DNA from: Fulvivirgaceae bacterium JP3-4
Lineage (GTDB): Bacteria > Bacteroidota > Bacteroidia > Cytophagales > Cyclobacteriaceae
Reading direction: 5' to 3'
Assembly (NCBI GenBank): GCA_029309925.1
Contig: JARKND010000001.1
Coordinates: forward strand, 2,108,001-2,172,000
DNA length: 64,000 bases
Shown here in pieces: positions 32,214 to 40,315 of the stretch. The stretch's first letter is position 1; each line of letters opens with the position of its first letter. The notes below the pieces were generated by a model that made no database searches, had not been told where the DNA came from, and saw only the letters and a list, made by a program, of their open reading frames with translations. The position numbers and the translations under genes are program-made.

Positions 32214-34451
32214 CTATTGTAATGTGTAGCGCACTCCGGCAAAGCCTTTGATACCTTGAATAGGAGCGTAGTTATAACTTGTGTCAAAAGTGAAACCATT
32301 CGGGTTATCGATGGTGATGTTCTTATCGAACGGATCGAATGGTCGAAGCAGTGGGTCTTTCGGAATGAAGTTGAGGAGATTTTTTGCGCCTGCGTATAAT
32401 TCAAATCCGTTGATGAAACTTTTAGTGACCTGGAAGTTCATGATCGTGAACCAGGGCGACTGTGCCGGCCGCTCATCATTCGGCACGACAGGCAAGTGCA
32501 TTGGACCGTTGAGTCGTCCGGTCAGGTCGAACGTCAGACCAGAACGATCGAGCGAATAACTGATCGAATATGTTCCGGACACTTTTGGTGCAAACAGCTG
32601 CGGTGTTTTGACTTCGGTTCCGGTTTGGTCGGATTCGATTTGATAGACATCCATCAACGTTACCCCGGTGATTATTTTTAAAGAGTTCGTGAAGGCAAAT
32701 TCGCTGTTGAGTGTGACTCCTTTGGAGATGGCGTGACCATTCAGATTATCATAGATGATGCGCTCTGGGTCGGTCTGGAAGTCACCGATGATTTTGTTGG
32801 TGAAGTAGGTATAGAATGCGCTGGCGTCAAGGTTGACATAGCCGTTGTTGTGGCTAATCATCTTCGCATAGTTGAGGTTGACGTTCCAGGATTCTTCTGG
32901 CCTAAGTTCGTTCGCAATTTCAACCGTACGCGCTCCTGTCAGGGCCGCATGATCTTCGGTAAACAGATTCACCACGCGGAAGCCATTTCCGGTGCTGAGG
33001 CGGAGTGTGTTTGTCTTGTCTGGTGAATACTTGAAGCTCACGCGAGGTGAGAAGATGTTGCCATGATGGTTATGGTGATCGTAGCGCATACCGGTGAGGA
33101 TGGTAAGGCGCTCGTTGAATGTCATTTCATCCTGGATAAAGACACCGGGAAGGTACGTGTTCATTGGTGCATTGGTTCCATTGGGAGCAGACGTGCCTGG
33201 GGTGTTATCATCATAATAGACATAACGGAACGGAACGCCAACCAGAAGGTCGTGCATGCCGATTTTTTTATCCCAGCGAAACTGCGCAAACGCAACTTGC
33301 TGATCCGCCTTGTACTGGTTTACACCGTAATAAGAATCCTGGAGGTGATAATTGTACGAGTAGTCAAAGTGGATTTTCTGCGCGATTGGAAGCTGATAAT
33401 TTCCGATGGCTTCCACCCGGTTGGTGTAGATCGATTCACCGTAGATCTGGTCGCTGCCACGATATTGCCTGTTCCACTGCATTTCTCCTCCCCAGCGGTC
33501 TTCATATACATAACGCACGCCCAGGCTTGCCGTGCGTTCCTGCTTCCGCGCGAATGTCCATTTGTTGAAGAGGGAGATGCGATCTTGCTGCGTCACATCG
33601 GTGAAGTTGTCCTTGTTGACGTCTATACGGTTGTTGAAGGTGAAGTAGTTGATGCCGAGCAGTGCGTTTGCCTTGCCGGTTCTCCATTTGGTTGAGATGT
33701 CGGCATTGTACTCGAGCAGTGACGTTGCTGAGATATCTGTTTTGAACCGTGGTGAGCTGTCGGGATCTTTTGTAATAATGTTGATCAATCCGCCAACCGC
33801 TTCCGAACCGTATAGGGTTGACGCGGGGCCTTTCACTACTTCAATACGCTTTACCATGCTGTTAGGAATCCCGGCAAGACCATATACCGTTGATAAGCTG
33901 GAGACCACCGGCATGCCATCGATCAGCACCATGGTGTACGGACCTTCCATTCCGTTGATGTGAATGTCACCTGTATTGCAGACGTTGCAGTTAAGCTGAG
34001 GCTGAACACCATTCACCATTCCAAGCGATTCAAAAATGCTCGGGGTCGGATTTTTAAGGAACAGGGCGGGAGAGTAGATCTCAACCGGGATCGCTGAGTT
34101 CATTTTACTGACTTCCTTCATCGTTCCGGAGACAACAACGACTTCCTGCAGCGCACTGGCATCGGATCGAAGTTGAATGGTTACGTTACTTTGGTTACCA
34201 ACAGAAATCGTATCCGTTTTATATCCAACAAATGACACAATCAATTTGCTCTGACGCGATGAGGTGGCATCAATCGCAAACTTCCCCGATTCGTTCGCAG
34301 TCACACCCGCTTTCGTTCCCAGTAGCTGTACCGTTGCAAATGCCAAAGGCTCCCGTGTCTCTGCATCGATAATAGTACCGGACAGGGATTGGGCATTAGA
34401 GGCCGTAAAGCCTGTGAGGAAGACCGAGCAACAAAATAATATTCGTCTCAT
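32214..34451 (-). CDS. TonB-dependent outer membrane receptor with CxxC plug motif
   Basis: 746 residues from ATG at 34451, with signal peptide ([21 protein letters not shown]). Residues 22-95 are a CarboxypepD-regulatory-like beta domain ([21 protein letters not shown]). The plug follows ([39 protein letters not shown]), then a 22-strand-type barrel ending [10 protein letters not shown]. The plug holds CNVC at 155-158 before [10 protein letters not shown], a possible metal site. In the Mn/Zn-type operon it likely brings metal or a metal complex across the outer membrane. Confidence 0.92.
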   Translation of the reverse strand: MRRILFCCSVFLTGFTASNAQSLSGTIIDAETREPLAFATVQLLGTKAGVTANESGKFAIDATSSRQSKLIVSFVGYKTDTISVGNQSNVTIQLRSDASALQEVVVVSGTMKEVSKMNSAIPVEIYSPALFLKNPTPSIFESLGMVNGVQPQLNCNVCNTGDIHINGMEGPYTMVLIDGMPVVSSLSTVYGLAGIPNSMVKRIEVVKGPASTLYGSEAVGGLINIITKDPDSSPRFKTDISATSLLEYNADISTKWRTGKANALLGINYFTFNNRIDVNKDNFTDVTQQDRISLFNKWTFARKQERTASLGVRYVYEDRWGGEMQWNRQYRGSDQIYGESIYTNRVEAIGNYQLPIAQKIHFDYSYNYHLQDSYYGVNQYKADQQVAFAQFRWDKKIGMHDLLVGVPFRYVYYDDNTPGTSAPNGTNAPMNTYLPGVFIQDEMTFNERLTILTGMRYDHHNHHGNIFSPRVSFKYSPDKTNTLRLSTGNGFRVVNLFTEDHAALTGARTVEIANELRPEESWNVNLNYAKMISHNNGYVNLDASAFYTYFTNKIIGDFQTDPERIIYDNLNGHAISKGVTLNSEFAFTNSLKIITGVTLMDVYQIESDQTGTEVKTPQLFAPKVSGTYSISYSLDRSGLTFDLTGRLNGPMHLPVVPNDERPAQSPWFTIMNFQVTKSFINGFELYAGAKNLLNFIPKDPLLRPFDPFDKNITIDNPNGFTFDTSYNYAPIQGIKGFAGVRYTLQ

Positions 34452-34499
34452 TGTTAATAACCAATATTCAATAACCAAATTTCAAAATCGATGTCTGAA

Positions 34500-34559
34500 A
34501 TCTTTCGCCACACGAACACTCAAATCTTAAATCTTAAATCTTAAATTTTAAATCTTAAA
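34500..34559. repeat. AAATCTT heptad tract
   Basis: Five to six near-identical 7-bp units (AAATCTT, once AAATTTT) at about 34520-34558, between the binding-lipoprotein gene and the TonB receptor gene. Same class as the other heptad tracts. Confidence 0.7.
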
Positions 34560-35519
34560 TCATTTCAAAGCTTCAACTATAGTCTTCACATTCGCATCCA
34601 CCATTCCGATATAAGTTCCCTCCGGAGTTCCTGCCTGTCCCATAGCATCAGAATACAGACTGCCGCCAATCTTCACATCCCAGTTCTTTTGCTGGCATCC
34701 TTCCCTCACGGCTTCAATTGATTTTTGAGAGACTGACGTCTCCACAAAAATGGCTTTGATCTTTCGGGAGATGATGAAGTTCACGAGTTCTGTTACATCT
34801 TTCAGTCCGAACTCAGACACTGTAGAAATGCCTTGCAAGCCGCGTACTTCGATGTCGTACGCATCACCGAAATACCCGAACGCATCATGGGCTGTGATAA
34901 GAACGCGTTGCTGCTCAGGGATCTGCTGGATTGATTTCCTGACTGCTTCATGCAGGGAGTCGAGTTGCGCGATATATTTTTTGCCATTAGCCTCATACAA
35001 GTCAGCGTTTGCCCGGTCATGTTGCTTCATAAAATCAAAAACGGCCAGCACCGCGTTTTCCCATAGTTTTACATCAAACCAGATGTGAGGATCATGCGTC
35101 CCCTGAAATCCCGGAACGGCACGCAAGTGCTCTTCGTTGATCTTCGAAGCAATGGCAATCACGGGCTTGGTCTTGCCGAGCTTCTCGAGCACTTCGCCCA
35201 TTTTGCCTTCCAGGTGCAGACCATTGTAAAAGACCACATCCGCATCAGTGAGCTTCTGGAGGTCACCCTGGGTAGCCTTATAGAGATGTGGATCTACTCC
35301 GGGCCCCATGAGCGCGATAACTTCTGCTTTATCTCCCAGAACGTGCTCAACGGCATCCTTAATCATCCCCGTGGTTGTAACAATCTTCATTTTGCCATTC
35401 GATTTCCCCGACCCACGCTTTGAATCACAGGCAGCCAGGAAGAAAATTGAAGTGAGCGCAATAAGGGCTGCCTGCAGGCAGGTTATGATCGTTTTGGATT
35501 GCTGTATCTGTCTGTTCAT
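34560..35519 (-). CDS. Metal ABC transporter substrate-binding lipoprotein (TroA/MntC-like)
   Basis: 319 residues from ATG at 35519. Lipoprotein signal (ALIALTSIFFLAAC). Cluster A-I domain with ligand positions: GVDPHLYKAT (His), DPHIWFDVKLW (His), AIFVETSVS (Glu) and SLYSDAMG (Asp). The His-His-Glu-Asp set is typical of manganese/iron binders rather than zinc binders with a His-rich loop, which is absent. 29 bp after the DtxR gene; the frame also opens at a TTG at 35552 but that is less likely. Confidence 0.9.
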   Translation of the reverse strand: MNRQIQQSKTIITCLQAALIALTSIFFLAACDSKRGSGKSNGKMKIVTTTGMIKDAVEHVLGDKAEVIALMGPGVDPHLYKATQGDLQKLTDADVVFYNGLHLEGKMGEVLEKLGKTKPVIAIASKINEEHLRAVPGFQGTHDPHIWFDVKLWENAVLAVFDFMKQHDRANADLYEANGKKYIAQLDSLHEAVRKSIQQIPEQQRVLITAHDAFGYFGDAYDIEVRGLQGISTVSEFGLKDVTELVNFIISRKIKAIFVETSVSQKSIEAVREGCQQKNWDVKIGGSLYSDAMGQAGTPEGTYIGMVDANVKTIVEALK

Positions 35520-35548
35520 CTGAGTTTCTGAATGTTGAATAATGTATG

Positions 35549-36205
35549 TCAATCCGTGACCAGCAGGTTCTGCGCTGCATCACGGGAAATGAAGACTTTC
35601 TTTTTTCCGTCAATTAGGATCTCCACTGATCCATCAAATTCGACCTTCTCGAGGATGACAATGCCAGCCCCAATGTAGATTCCGATCTTACTCAGGTATT
35701 GCAGGAAGGAAGGACTTCCATCGGTAACTGAGCGCACAAACCGTTTCTTGTTTAGAGGGCTTTCCGAGAGGGGATGTTGTCTCACCTCCTGTATCTTTCC
35801 ATTCCTGTCGGGGATTGGGTGACCATGCGGGTCTGAGGTCGGAAAGCCGAGGAACTCGTCCAGCTTCTCAATCAGAAGGCCGGACTGGATATGTTCGAGT
35901 TGTTCCGCTACATCATGAACCTCATCCCATGAGAAATTGAGCTTTTCCACCAGGAACGTTTCCCATAGTCTGTGTTTGCGAATCACCATCAATGCTTCTG
36001 CCATTCCCTCCCGGGTAATTGTCACTCCATAATACTTTTCATAACCGATAAGGTTTTTGACGGACAACTTCTTCACCATGTCAGTGACGGAGGCCGCCTT
36101 CGTACTCATGATCTCAGCGATCTCATTGGTGAGAACAGCTTTCGAACCACCGTCAGATAGCCTGTAAATTGCTTTGAGATAGTTTTCCTCTGTGAAGGTC
36201 AACAT
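35549..36205 (-). CDS. DtxR/MntR-family metal-dependent repressor
   Basis: 218 residues. Winged HTH (LTFTEENYLKAIYRL; AEIMSTKAASVTDMVKKL), dimerisation domain with the metal-site pattern (RKHRLWETFLVEKL; WDEVHDVAEQLEHIQS; FLGFPTSDPHGHPIP), and a C-terminal FeoA/SH3-like domain. It should repress the uptake operon when Mn2+ or Fe2+ is plentiful. It is the first gene of that operon, and a 16-bp perfect palindrome lies 33 bp upstream, so autoregulation is likely. Confidence 0.92.
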   Translation of the reverse strand: MLTFTEENYLKAIYRLSDGGSKAVLTNEIAEIMSTKAASVTDMVKKLSVKNLIGYEKYYGVTITREGMAEALMVIRKHRLWETFLVEKLNFSWDEVHDVAEQLEHIQSGLLIEKLDEFLGFPTSDPHGHPIPDRNGKIQEVRQHPLSESPLNKKRFVRSVTDGSPSFLQYLSKIGIYIGAGIVILEKVEFDGSVEILIDGKKKVFISRDAAQNLLVTD

Positions 36206-36238
36206 GATATTCGAGTTAACGCCTCACAAAAATAAAAG

Positions 36239-36254
36239 TTTAGACCGGTCTAAA
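36239..36254 (-). promoter_or_regulatory. Perfect 16-bp palindrome, probable DtxR-family operator
   Basis: TTTAGACC joined to GGTCTAAA. Position (33 bp before the regulator ATG) and form fit DtxR/MntR operators, which are A/T-flanked dyads with TTTAG arms. An AT-rich stretch with ATATTTTAAA follows. Confidence 0.75.
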
Positions 36255-36429
36255 AAATATTTTAAAGGAATTTGTTTTGACCTTTACAGATCGGGCCATT
36301 GTCCGGCATGGTGCAGGCTGCCAGAAGCATTATCCGCTATGCTGTTTTCTGCCTTTAGGGCCTAGAAGCGCGCATTTTGGGGTTATACCCTATATTTAAG
36401 GTTCCACGCCAAATCTGGGATAGAAGTAA

Positions 36430-37530
36430 TCATGACAATGCAGATATTGCCCGTTTCAGCTCGATTTCCTCGTTTTCCCACGACAAGCTCGTATTAAAGG
36501 TTCCACGAGATTTGGGATCTCCCAGCCATGAAAGCAGTCGCAAATCTGCCTGATCACTTGCCGCAAATGCGATGAAAGGATGGCTCGAGGCTGCCATCAG
36601 ATCTGTCCAACTTTTTTCTGGTGCTATAAAAATGATCGGAAGTCCTGCCGAATAATACTCGTACAGTTTCGTGGGAGTACGACCGGCAGTAGCCGGATTC
36701 ATCTCATAGGCGATAATACCCGCCCCGGCTTTACCTATGAGGTCAATAATCTTCCCGTGGCTTACCAGGGAGGCTCCGCCAATCAGTTCGATATATTGTA
36801 AAGATCTTATCTGGTCCTCGAGTTCTGCTAACTCTGCATGTCGTGACACGTGACCAATAAGTGTGAGCCTTACGTTTTCATCGATGGCATGAAGCCGTGT
36901 TGCCAGCTCAACTGCGCGAAACATGCCCGTTGACCGTGACAACGTTCCTGTAAAGACCAAATGGAAATTGTCGCGCTGCTGTGGATCAAGTTTTTTTTGC
37001 AACGCTTTGTTTTCGATAATGGAATAACGTTGTCCCAGGAAAGGCAATTGCTGAGCATAAACTTTCTCGGCTATCAAGTAATGATCGATGAAAGGGGTCG
37101 TAATTATCTCTTTCAGACGCAGATATAATGCAATCAAGGGTCGCAGTAGAGCAGGGAACGCCTCGGTATATCTGACGTTGAGCGTATAGTTTTCCTGAAC
37201 ATCATACACCACTTTTGCCTGGAGAAATATCTTCAACGCAAAGGCACTCAACAGGAGCTCATGTGTTGTTATGATAAGGACTGATGGCCGGAGCTGCAGC
37301 AGGATCTTTAGAATTCGAAACGATGCGAACCAGCGTGAAAAACTCAGACGACTGAAAGCACGGAAGGTGTGATATGTCATGCGGCTGTCTTCCGGTAAGG
37401 GAGAGGGAAAACCAATCACGTGGACGTCATAGTCGTCAGCCAGCGAAGACGCAATTTTTTCCGTCATGCGTGTATCGTCCAGTGGTTTCAGAACGGAAGC
37501 GATTGCGATCCTTTTTTTTGCTTCAGGCAT
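36430..37530 (-). CDS. Glycosyltransferase (GT4-like)
   Basis: 366 residues from ATG at 37530 (longer frame to 37590 extends into the dapD promoter). Rossmann-type N-terminal half (IAIASVLKPLDDTRMTEKIASSLADDYDVHVIGF) and C-terminal donor-binding half (FHLVFTGTLSRSTGMFRAVELA; GKAGAGIIAYEMN; PTKLYEYYSAGLPIIFI with the EY/E motif). Probably adds a sugar to a surface polysaccharide or glycolipid. No other glycan gene is adjacent; it is divergent from dapD. Confidence 0.85.
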   Translation of the reverse strand: MPEAKKRIAIASVLKPLDDTRMTEKIASSLADDYDVHVIGFPSPLPEDSRMTYHTFRAFSRLSFSRWFASFRILKILLQLRPSVLIITTHELLLSAFALKIFLQAKVVYDVQENYTLNVRYTEAFPALLRPLIALYLRLKEIITTPFIDHYLIAEKVYAQQLPFLGQRYSIIENKALQKKLDPQQRDNFHLVFTGTLSRSTGMFRAVELATRLHAIDENVRLTLIGHVSRHAELAELEDQIRSLQYIELIGGASLVSHGKIIDLIGKAGAGIIAYEMNPATAGRTPTKLYEYYSAGLPIIFIAPEKSWTDLMAASSHPFIAFAASDQADLRLLSWLGDPKSRGTFNTSLSWENEEIELKRAISALS

Positions 37531-37605
37531 AGCGGTGATGCTGACGATAAAACGGTATTTAGTATTATTGCCCTTTGATGCAAAATACAATTAAGGCCTT
37601 ATAAA

Positions 37606-38418
37606 ATGGAATTACAGCAAATCATTGAGAATGCCTGGAACAATCGGGCACTCCTACAGGATGCCGCAACGCAATCGACAATACGCACCGTGATCGAGAA
37701 GCTCGACAAGGGTGAATTGCGCGTAGCAGAACCGGTTGCTGACGGATGGCGTGTGAACGAGTGGATCAAAAAAGCTGTGATCCTATATTTCCCCATCCAG
37801 CAAATGGAAACCATCGAAGTCGGACCACTGGAATTTCACGACAAGATGAAGCTGAAAAGAAACTACAAGGAGCTTGGCGTGCGCGTGGTACCTCATGCCG
37901 TGGCGCGCTATGGCGCTTACATCAGCAAGGGTGTGATCCTCATGCCTTCCTATGTCAACATCGGGTCCTATGTTGACGAAGGAACGATGGTCGACACTTG
38001 GGCAACGGTGGGGAGTTGCGCACAGATCGGAAAGAACGTTCACCTGAGTGGCGGGGTTGGCATCGGTGGGGTGCTTGAGCCTGTTCAGGCCGCTCCGGTG
38101 ATCATAGAAGACAACGCATTCATCGGCTCGCGCTGCATTATCGTAGAAGGAGTGAGGGTCGGTAAAGAAGCCGTGCTAGGCGCGAACGTAGTGCTGACCG
38201 CCAGTTCAAAAATTATTGATGTGACGGGAAATTCGCCTGTTGAATATAAAAATTACGTCCCGGAACGATCAGTTGTAATCCCGGGCTCGTATACTAAGAA
38301 GTATCCTGCCGGTGACTTTCAGGTGCCATGCGCATTGATAATCGGTAAACGGAAGGAGAGCACTGACAAGAAGACATCGCTCAATGATGCGCTCCGCGAA
38401 AATGGGGTCTCTGTTTGA
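37606..38418 (+). CDS. dapD: 2,3,4,5-tetrahydropyridine-2,6-dicarboxylate N-succinyltransferase
   Basis: 270 residues of normal DapD length: helical N-terminus (MELQQIIENAWNNRALL), then the left-handed beta-helix with hexapeptide repeats (VILMPSYVNIGSYVDEGTMVDTWATVGSCAQIG begins it; ending GSRCIIVEGVRVGKEAVLGANVVL), and the C-terminal cap. It transfers succinyl from succinyl-CoA in the succinylase route of lysine/meso-DAP synthesis. Monocistronic by appearance. Confidence 0.95.
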   Translation: MELQQIIENAWNNRALLQDAATQSTIRTVIEKLDKGELRVAEPVADGWRVNEWIKKAVILYFPIQQMETIEVGPLEFHDKMKLKRNYKELGVRVVPHAVARYGAYISKGVILMPSYVNIGSYVDEGTMVDTWATVGSCAQIGKNVHLSGGVGIGGVLEPVQAAPVIIEDNAFIGSRCIIVEGVRVGKEAVLGANVVLTASSKIIDVTGNSPVEYKNYVPERSVVIPGSYTKKYPAGDFQVPCALIIGKRKESTDKKTSLNDALRENGVSV

Positions 38419-38521
38419 CGAATTGAAGATCAATAACTTACATGAAAATTTAAGTGGCACGCCTTTGGATTTCACATTGTCGTAACACGGAATGCCTTAA
38501 ATTTGCGTTCGAGTTAAAGTG

Positions 38522-39337
38522 ATGAAACGATTTTTACACGGTTTGGTCCTGTTTCTACTGCTTGCTGGTTTTACAACCGAGCGGAATGATCTTTATCCGC
38601 GTGTGAAAAATGAAAGCTTCACGCGCGGTGAGGTGCTCAAGTTCAAAATGACCTACGGAATCTTTACCGTGGGGCGAGGAAGCGCCAATATTCATCCCAA
38701 TTATTTCAAGCTTCACCACCGTGACTGCTACAAGGTTGACGTATTTGCCGAGACCGTTGGTCTTGTGAATTGGGTGAGTGATGTTGAGGATCAATTTGGA
38801 GCATACATTGACACCGCATCAATTCTTCCGCAGATGTTCTACCGCAGGATCCGCGAGGGGAGCTACCGCAAAGACGAGCAGACTTTTTTCGATCATAAAG
38901 AAAAGAAGATCAAAGTAAGAACGGCAGATCGCAAAACAGGAAAATACAACGACCCGGTTTTTTACGATGCACCCGGCCAGGTGCGCGACATGATTGCAGG
39001 ATTTCTCTACCTGCGCATCATGGATTTTTCAAACCTCAAAGTAAACGACACCGTCAGCGTAAAAGGATTTTTTGAGGATGAATTTTACGACCTCAAGATC
39101 GTGTATAAAGGCAAGGACGTTGTGAAAACGAAAGCCGGTAAAATCCGCACGCTGGTTTTCAAGCCTGTGATGCCCGACAACAAGCTCTTCGATGGCGAAA
39201 ATTCCATTACCGCACATTTCTCTGACGATAAAAACAGAATCCCCGTGAAGATCGAAGCAGAGATGTTTATCGGCAGCGCGGGCGTTGAACTCACAGATTT
39301 CTCCGGACTGCGAAATCCGCTCAACCTCGTTAAGTAG
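38522..39337 (+). CDS. DUF3108 exported protein
   Basis: 271 residues from ATG at 38522 (an overlapping GTG lies one codon earlier). Signal peptide (MKRFLHGLVLFLLLAGFTT). The body has the DUF3108 pattern: GEVLKFKMTYGIFTVGRGSANI, VDVFAETVGLVNWVSDVEDQFGAYID, and a late RTLVFKPVMPDNKLFDGENSI. Such periplasmic lipocalin-like beta proteins are widespread in Bacteroidota; the function is unknown. Confidence 0.85.
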   Translation: MKRFLHGLVLFLLLAGFTTERNDLYPRVKNESFTRGEVLKFKMTYGIFTVGRGSANIHPNYFKLHHRDCYKVDVFAETVGLVNWVSDVEDQFGAYIDTASILPQMFYRRIREGSYRKDEQTFFDHKEKKIKVRTADRKTGKYNDPVFYDAPGQVRDMIAGFLYLRIMDFSNLKVNDTVSVKGFFEDEFYDLKIVYKGKDVVKTKAGKIRTLVFKPVMPDNKLFDGENSITAHFSDDKNRIPVKIEAEMFIGSAGVELTDFSGLRNPLNLVK

Positions 39338-39354
39338 ATTGAGCTCCGAATCTT

Positions 39355-39414
39355 AATGCAGAAATCCACACCGCGGAGAGCACCGAGGAATGGCGCGGAG
39401 TTGTCGCGGAGATT
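39355..39414 (+). repeat. Left inverted repeat of GxxExxY cassette
   Basis: Outer 27 bp match the right repeat exactly in inverse orientation. The inner 33 bp contain CGCGGAG words at about 10-11-bp intervals and end in CGCGGAGATT, as does the right copy. Confidence 0.75.
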
Positions 39415-39459
39415 TTATATATTTCGATACCAAATGTGCTTTAATTCCTAAAGCACAAT

Positions 39460-39849
39460 ATGACGGAAAATGAAATTACTGAGTGCATAACTGGATGCGC
39501 TATCAAAGTTCATAGGCAGTTAGGTCCTGGGTTGTTGGAATCTGCTTACACTGTTTGCCTTGAACATGAACTAATCAAATCTGGTTTGAGGGTCGAACGA
39601 GAAAAGCCCGTCCCATTATACTATGGTGACTTGACTATTGATTGCGCTTACAGAATTGATCTATTGGTTGAGGATAGCGTTGTCATCGAGGTTAAATCCG
39701 TGGAGAAACTTGAGCCCGTCCGCCTCTCTCAAGTCATCACTTATCTTCGTCTCACAGAAATTGAGGTCGGTCTGCTCATGAACTTCAATGTGAAGTTGCT
39801 TAAGGATGGTCTGAAAAGAGTCGTCAACAACTACGAACCTCCAAACTAA
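39460..39849 (+). CDS. GxxExxY protein (PD-(D/E)xK-like)
   Basis: 129 residues. Signature GPGLLESAY (GxxExxY) at 22-30, then YRIDLLVEDSVVIEVKSVEKL with the D...ExK arrangement of PD-(D/E)xK nucleases, and a conserved NFNVKLLKDGLKRVVN end. The family is widespread, often multi-copy in one genome, with unproven function. A short hairpin (GTGCTTTA pairing TAAAGCAC, 39436-39456) lies 3 bp before the ATG. Flanked by long inverted repeats, so probably moved as a unit. Confidence 0.88.
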   Translation: MTENEITECITGCAIKVHRQLGPGLLESAYTVCLEHELIKSGLRVEREKPVPLYYGDLTIDCAYRIDLLVEDSVVIEVKSVEKLEPVRLSQVITYLRLTEIEVGLLMNFNVKLLKDGLKRVVNNYEPPN

Positions 39850-39905
39850 TCTCCGCGCTTGCTCCGCGTAAACTCAGCGCTCTCCGCGGTGTGGATTTCT
39901 GCATT
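39848..39905 (-). repeat. Right inverted repeat of GxxExxY cassette
   Basis: Inverse of the left repeat, 2 bp shorter in the inner part. It begins at the stop codon of the GxxExxY gene and ends just before the stop of the response regulator gene. Confidence 0.75.
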
Positions 39906-39910
39906 TGCAT

Positions 39911-40315
39911 CTATGCCACGTTCTTCAGCAACTCGATAAACTTGTCACGCGTCACCGGTTTCACAATGTAATCCTTCACATTTGTATTCTTCCGTGCACG
40001 TTCGATGTCGCGGGTGTCGATTGAAGAACTCACCATGTAGATTTTAATGGGCTTCGTGATCTGGCCCTTCATCGATTCATAGTCATCGAGGAACATCCAC
40101 CCATCGATCATCGGCATATTGATGTCGAGGAAAATATAGTCGGGGAGCGCTTCAGGACGAGCAGTATTCTCGCGGAGGAATTCCAGCGCCTGCACGCCAT
40201 TTTCAAACTGCAGAATCTTGTCCGTGAGCGCAGTCGCCTTCAGTGTTTTGGATGCCGTGAGCTGAAAGATCTTATCATCATCCACGAGGGCGATTATGGG
40301 AACATTAGTCGGCAT
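39911..40315 (-). CDS. Response regulator, receiver domain only
   Basis: 134 residues from ATG at 40315. Single CheY-like receiver: acidic pocket LVDDDK (12-14), phospho-acceptor Asp64 in IFLDINMPMIDGW, switch Ser/Thr region KIYMVSSSID and Lys in DYIVKPVT. No output domain. It overlaps the 3' end of the PAS kinase gene by 11 bp, so it is the direct partner and probably relays phosphate or acts on a protein target. Confidence 0.93.
   Translation of the reverse strand: MPTNVPIIALVDDDKIFQLTASKTLKATALTDKILQFENGVQALEFLRENTARPEALPDYIFLDINMPMIDGWMFLDDYESMKGQITKPIKIYMVSSSIDTRDIERARKNTNVKDYIVKPVTRDKFIELLKNVA

Larger units (their letters stand above)
39355..39905. mobile_element. GxxExxY cassette bounded by about 58-bp inverted repeats
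   Basis: The gene at 39460-39849 is enclosed by inverted repeats whose outer 27 bp are identical (from AATGCAGAAATCC through CCGCGGAGAGC) and whose inner parts share CGCGGAG words spaced about one helical turn. The layout is like a small non-autonomous element or self-contained cassette of 551 bp. No clear target duplication was seen, and no transposase is encoded. Confidence 0.6.

Noticed and set aside
33063-33695. Plus-strand open frame of 210 codons opposite the TonB receptor
   Set aside because: Antisense shadow of a well-supported receptor gene; no family-like motifs.
36390-36520. Two similar words (GGTTCCACG followed by a TTTGGGAT-like end) at 36400 and 36495
   Set aside because: Only about 20 bp with mismatches, one copy inside the glycosyltransferase gene; no element can be built from it.
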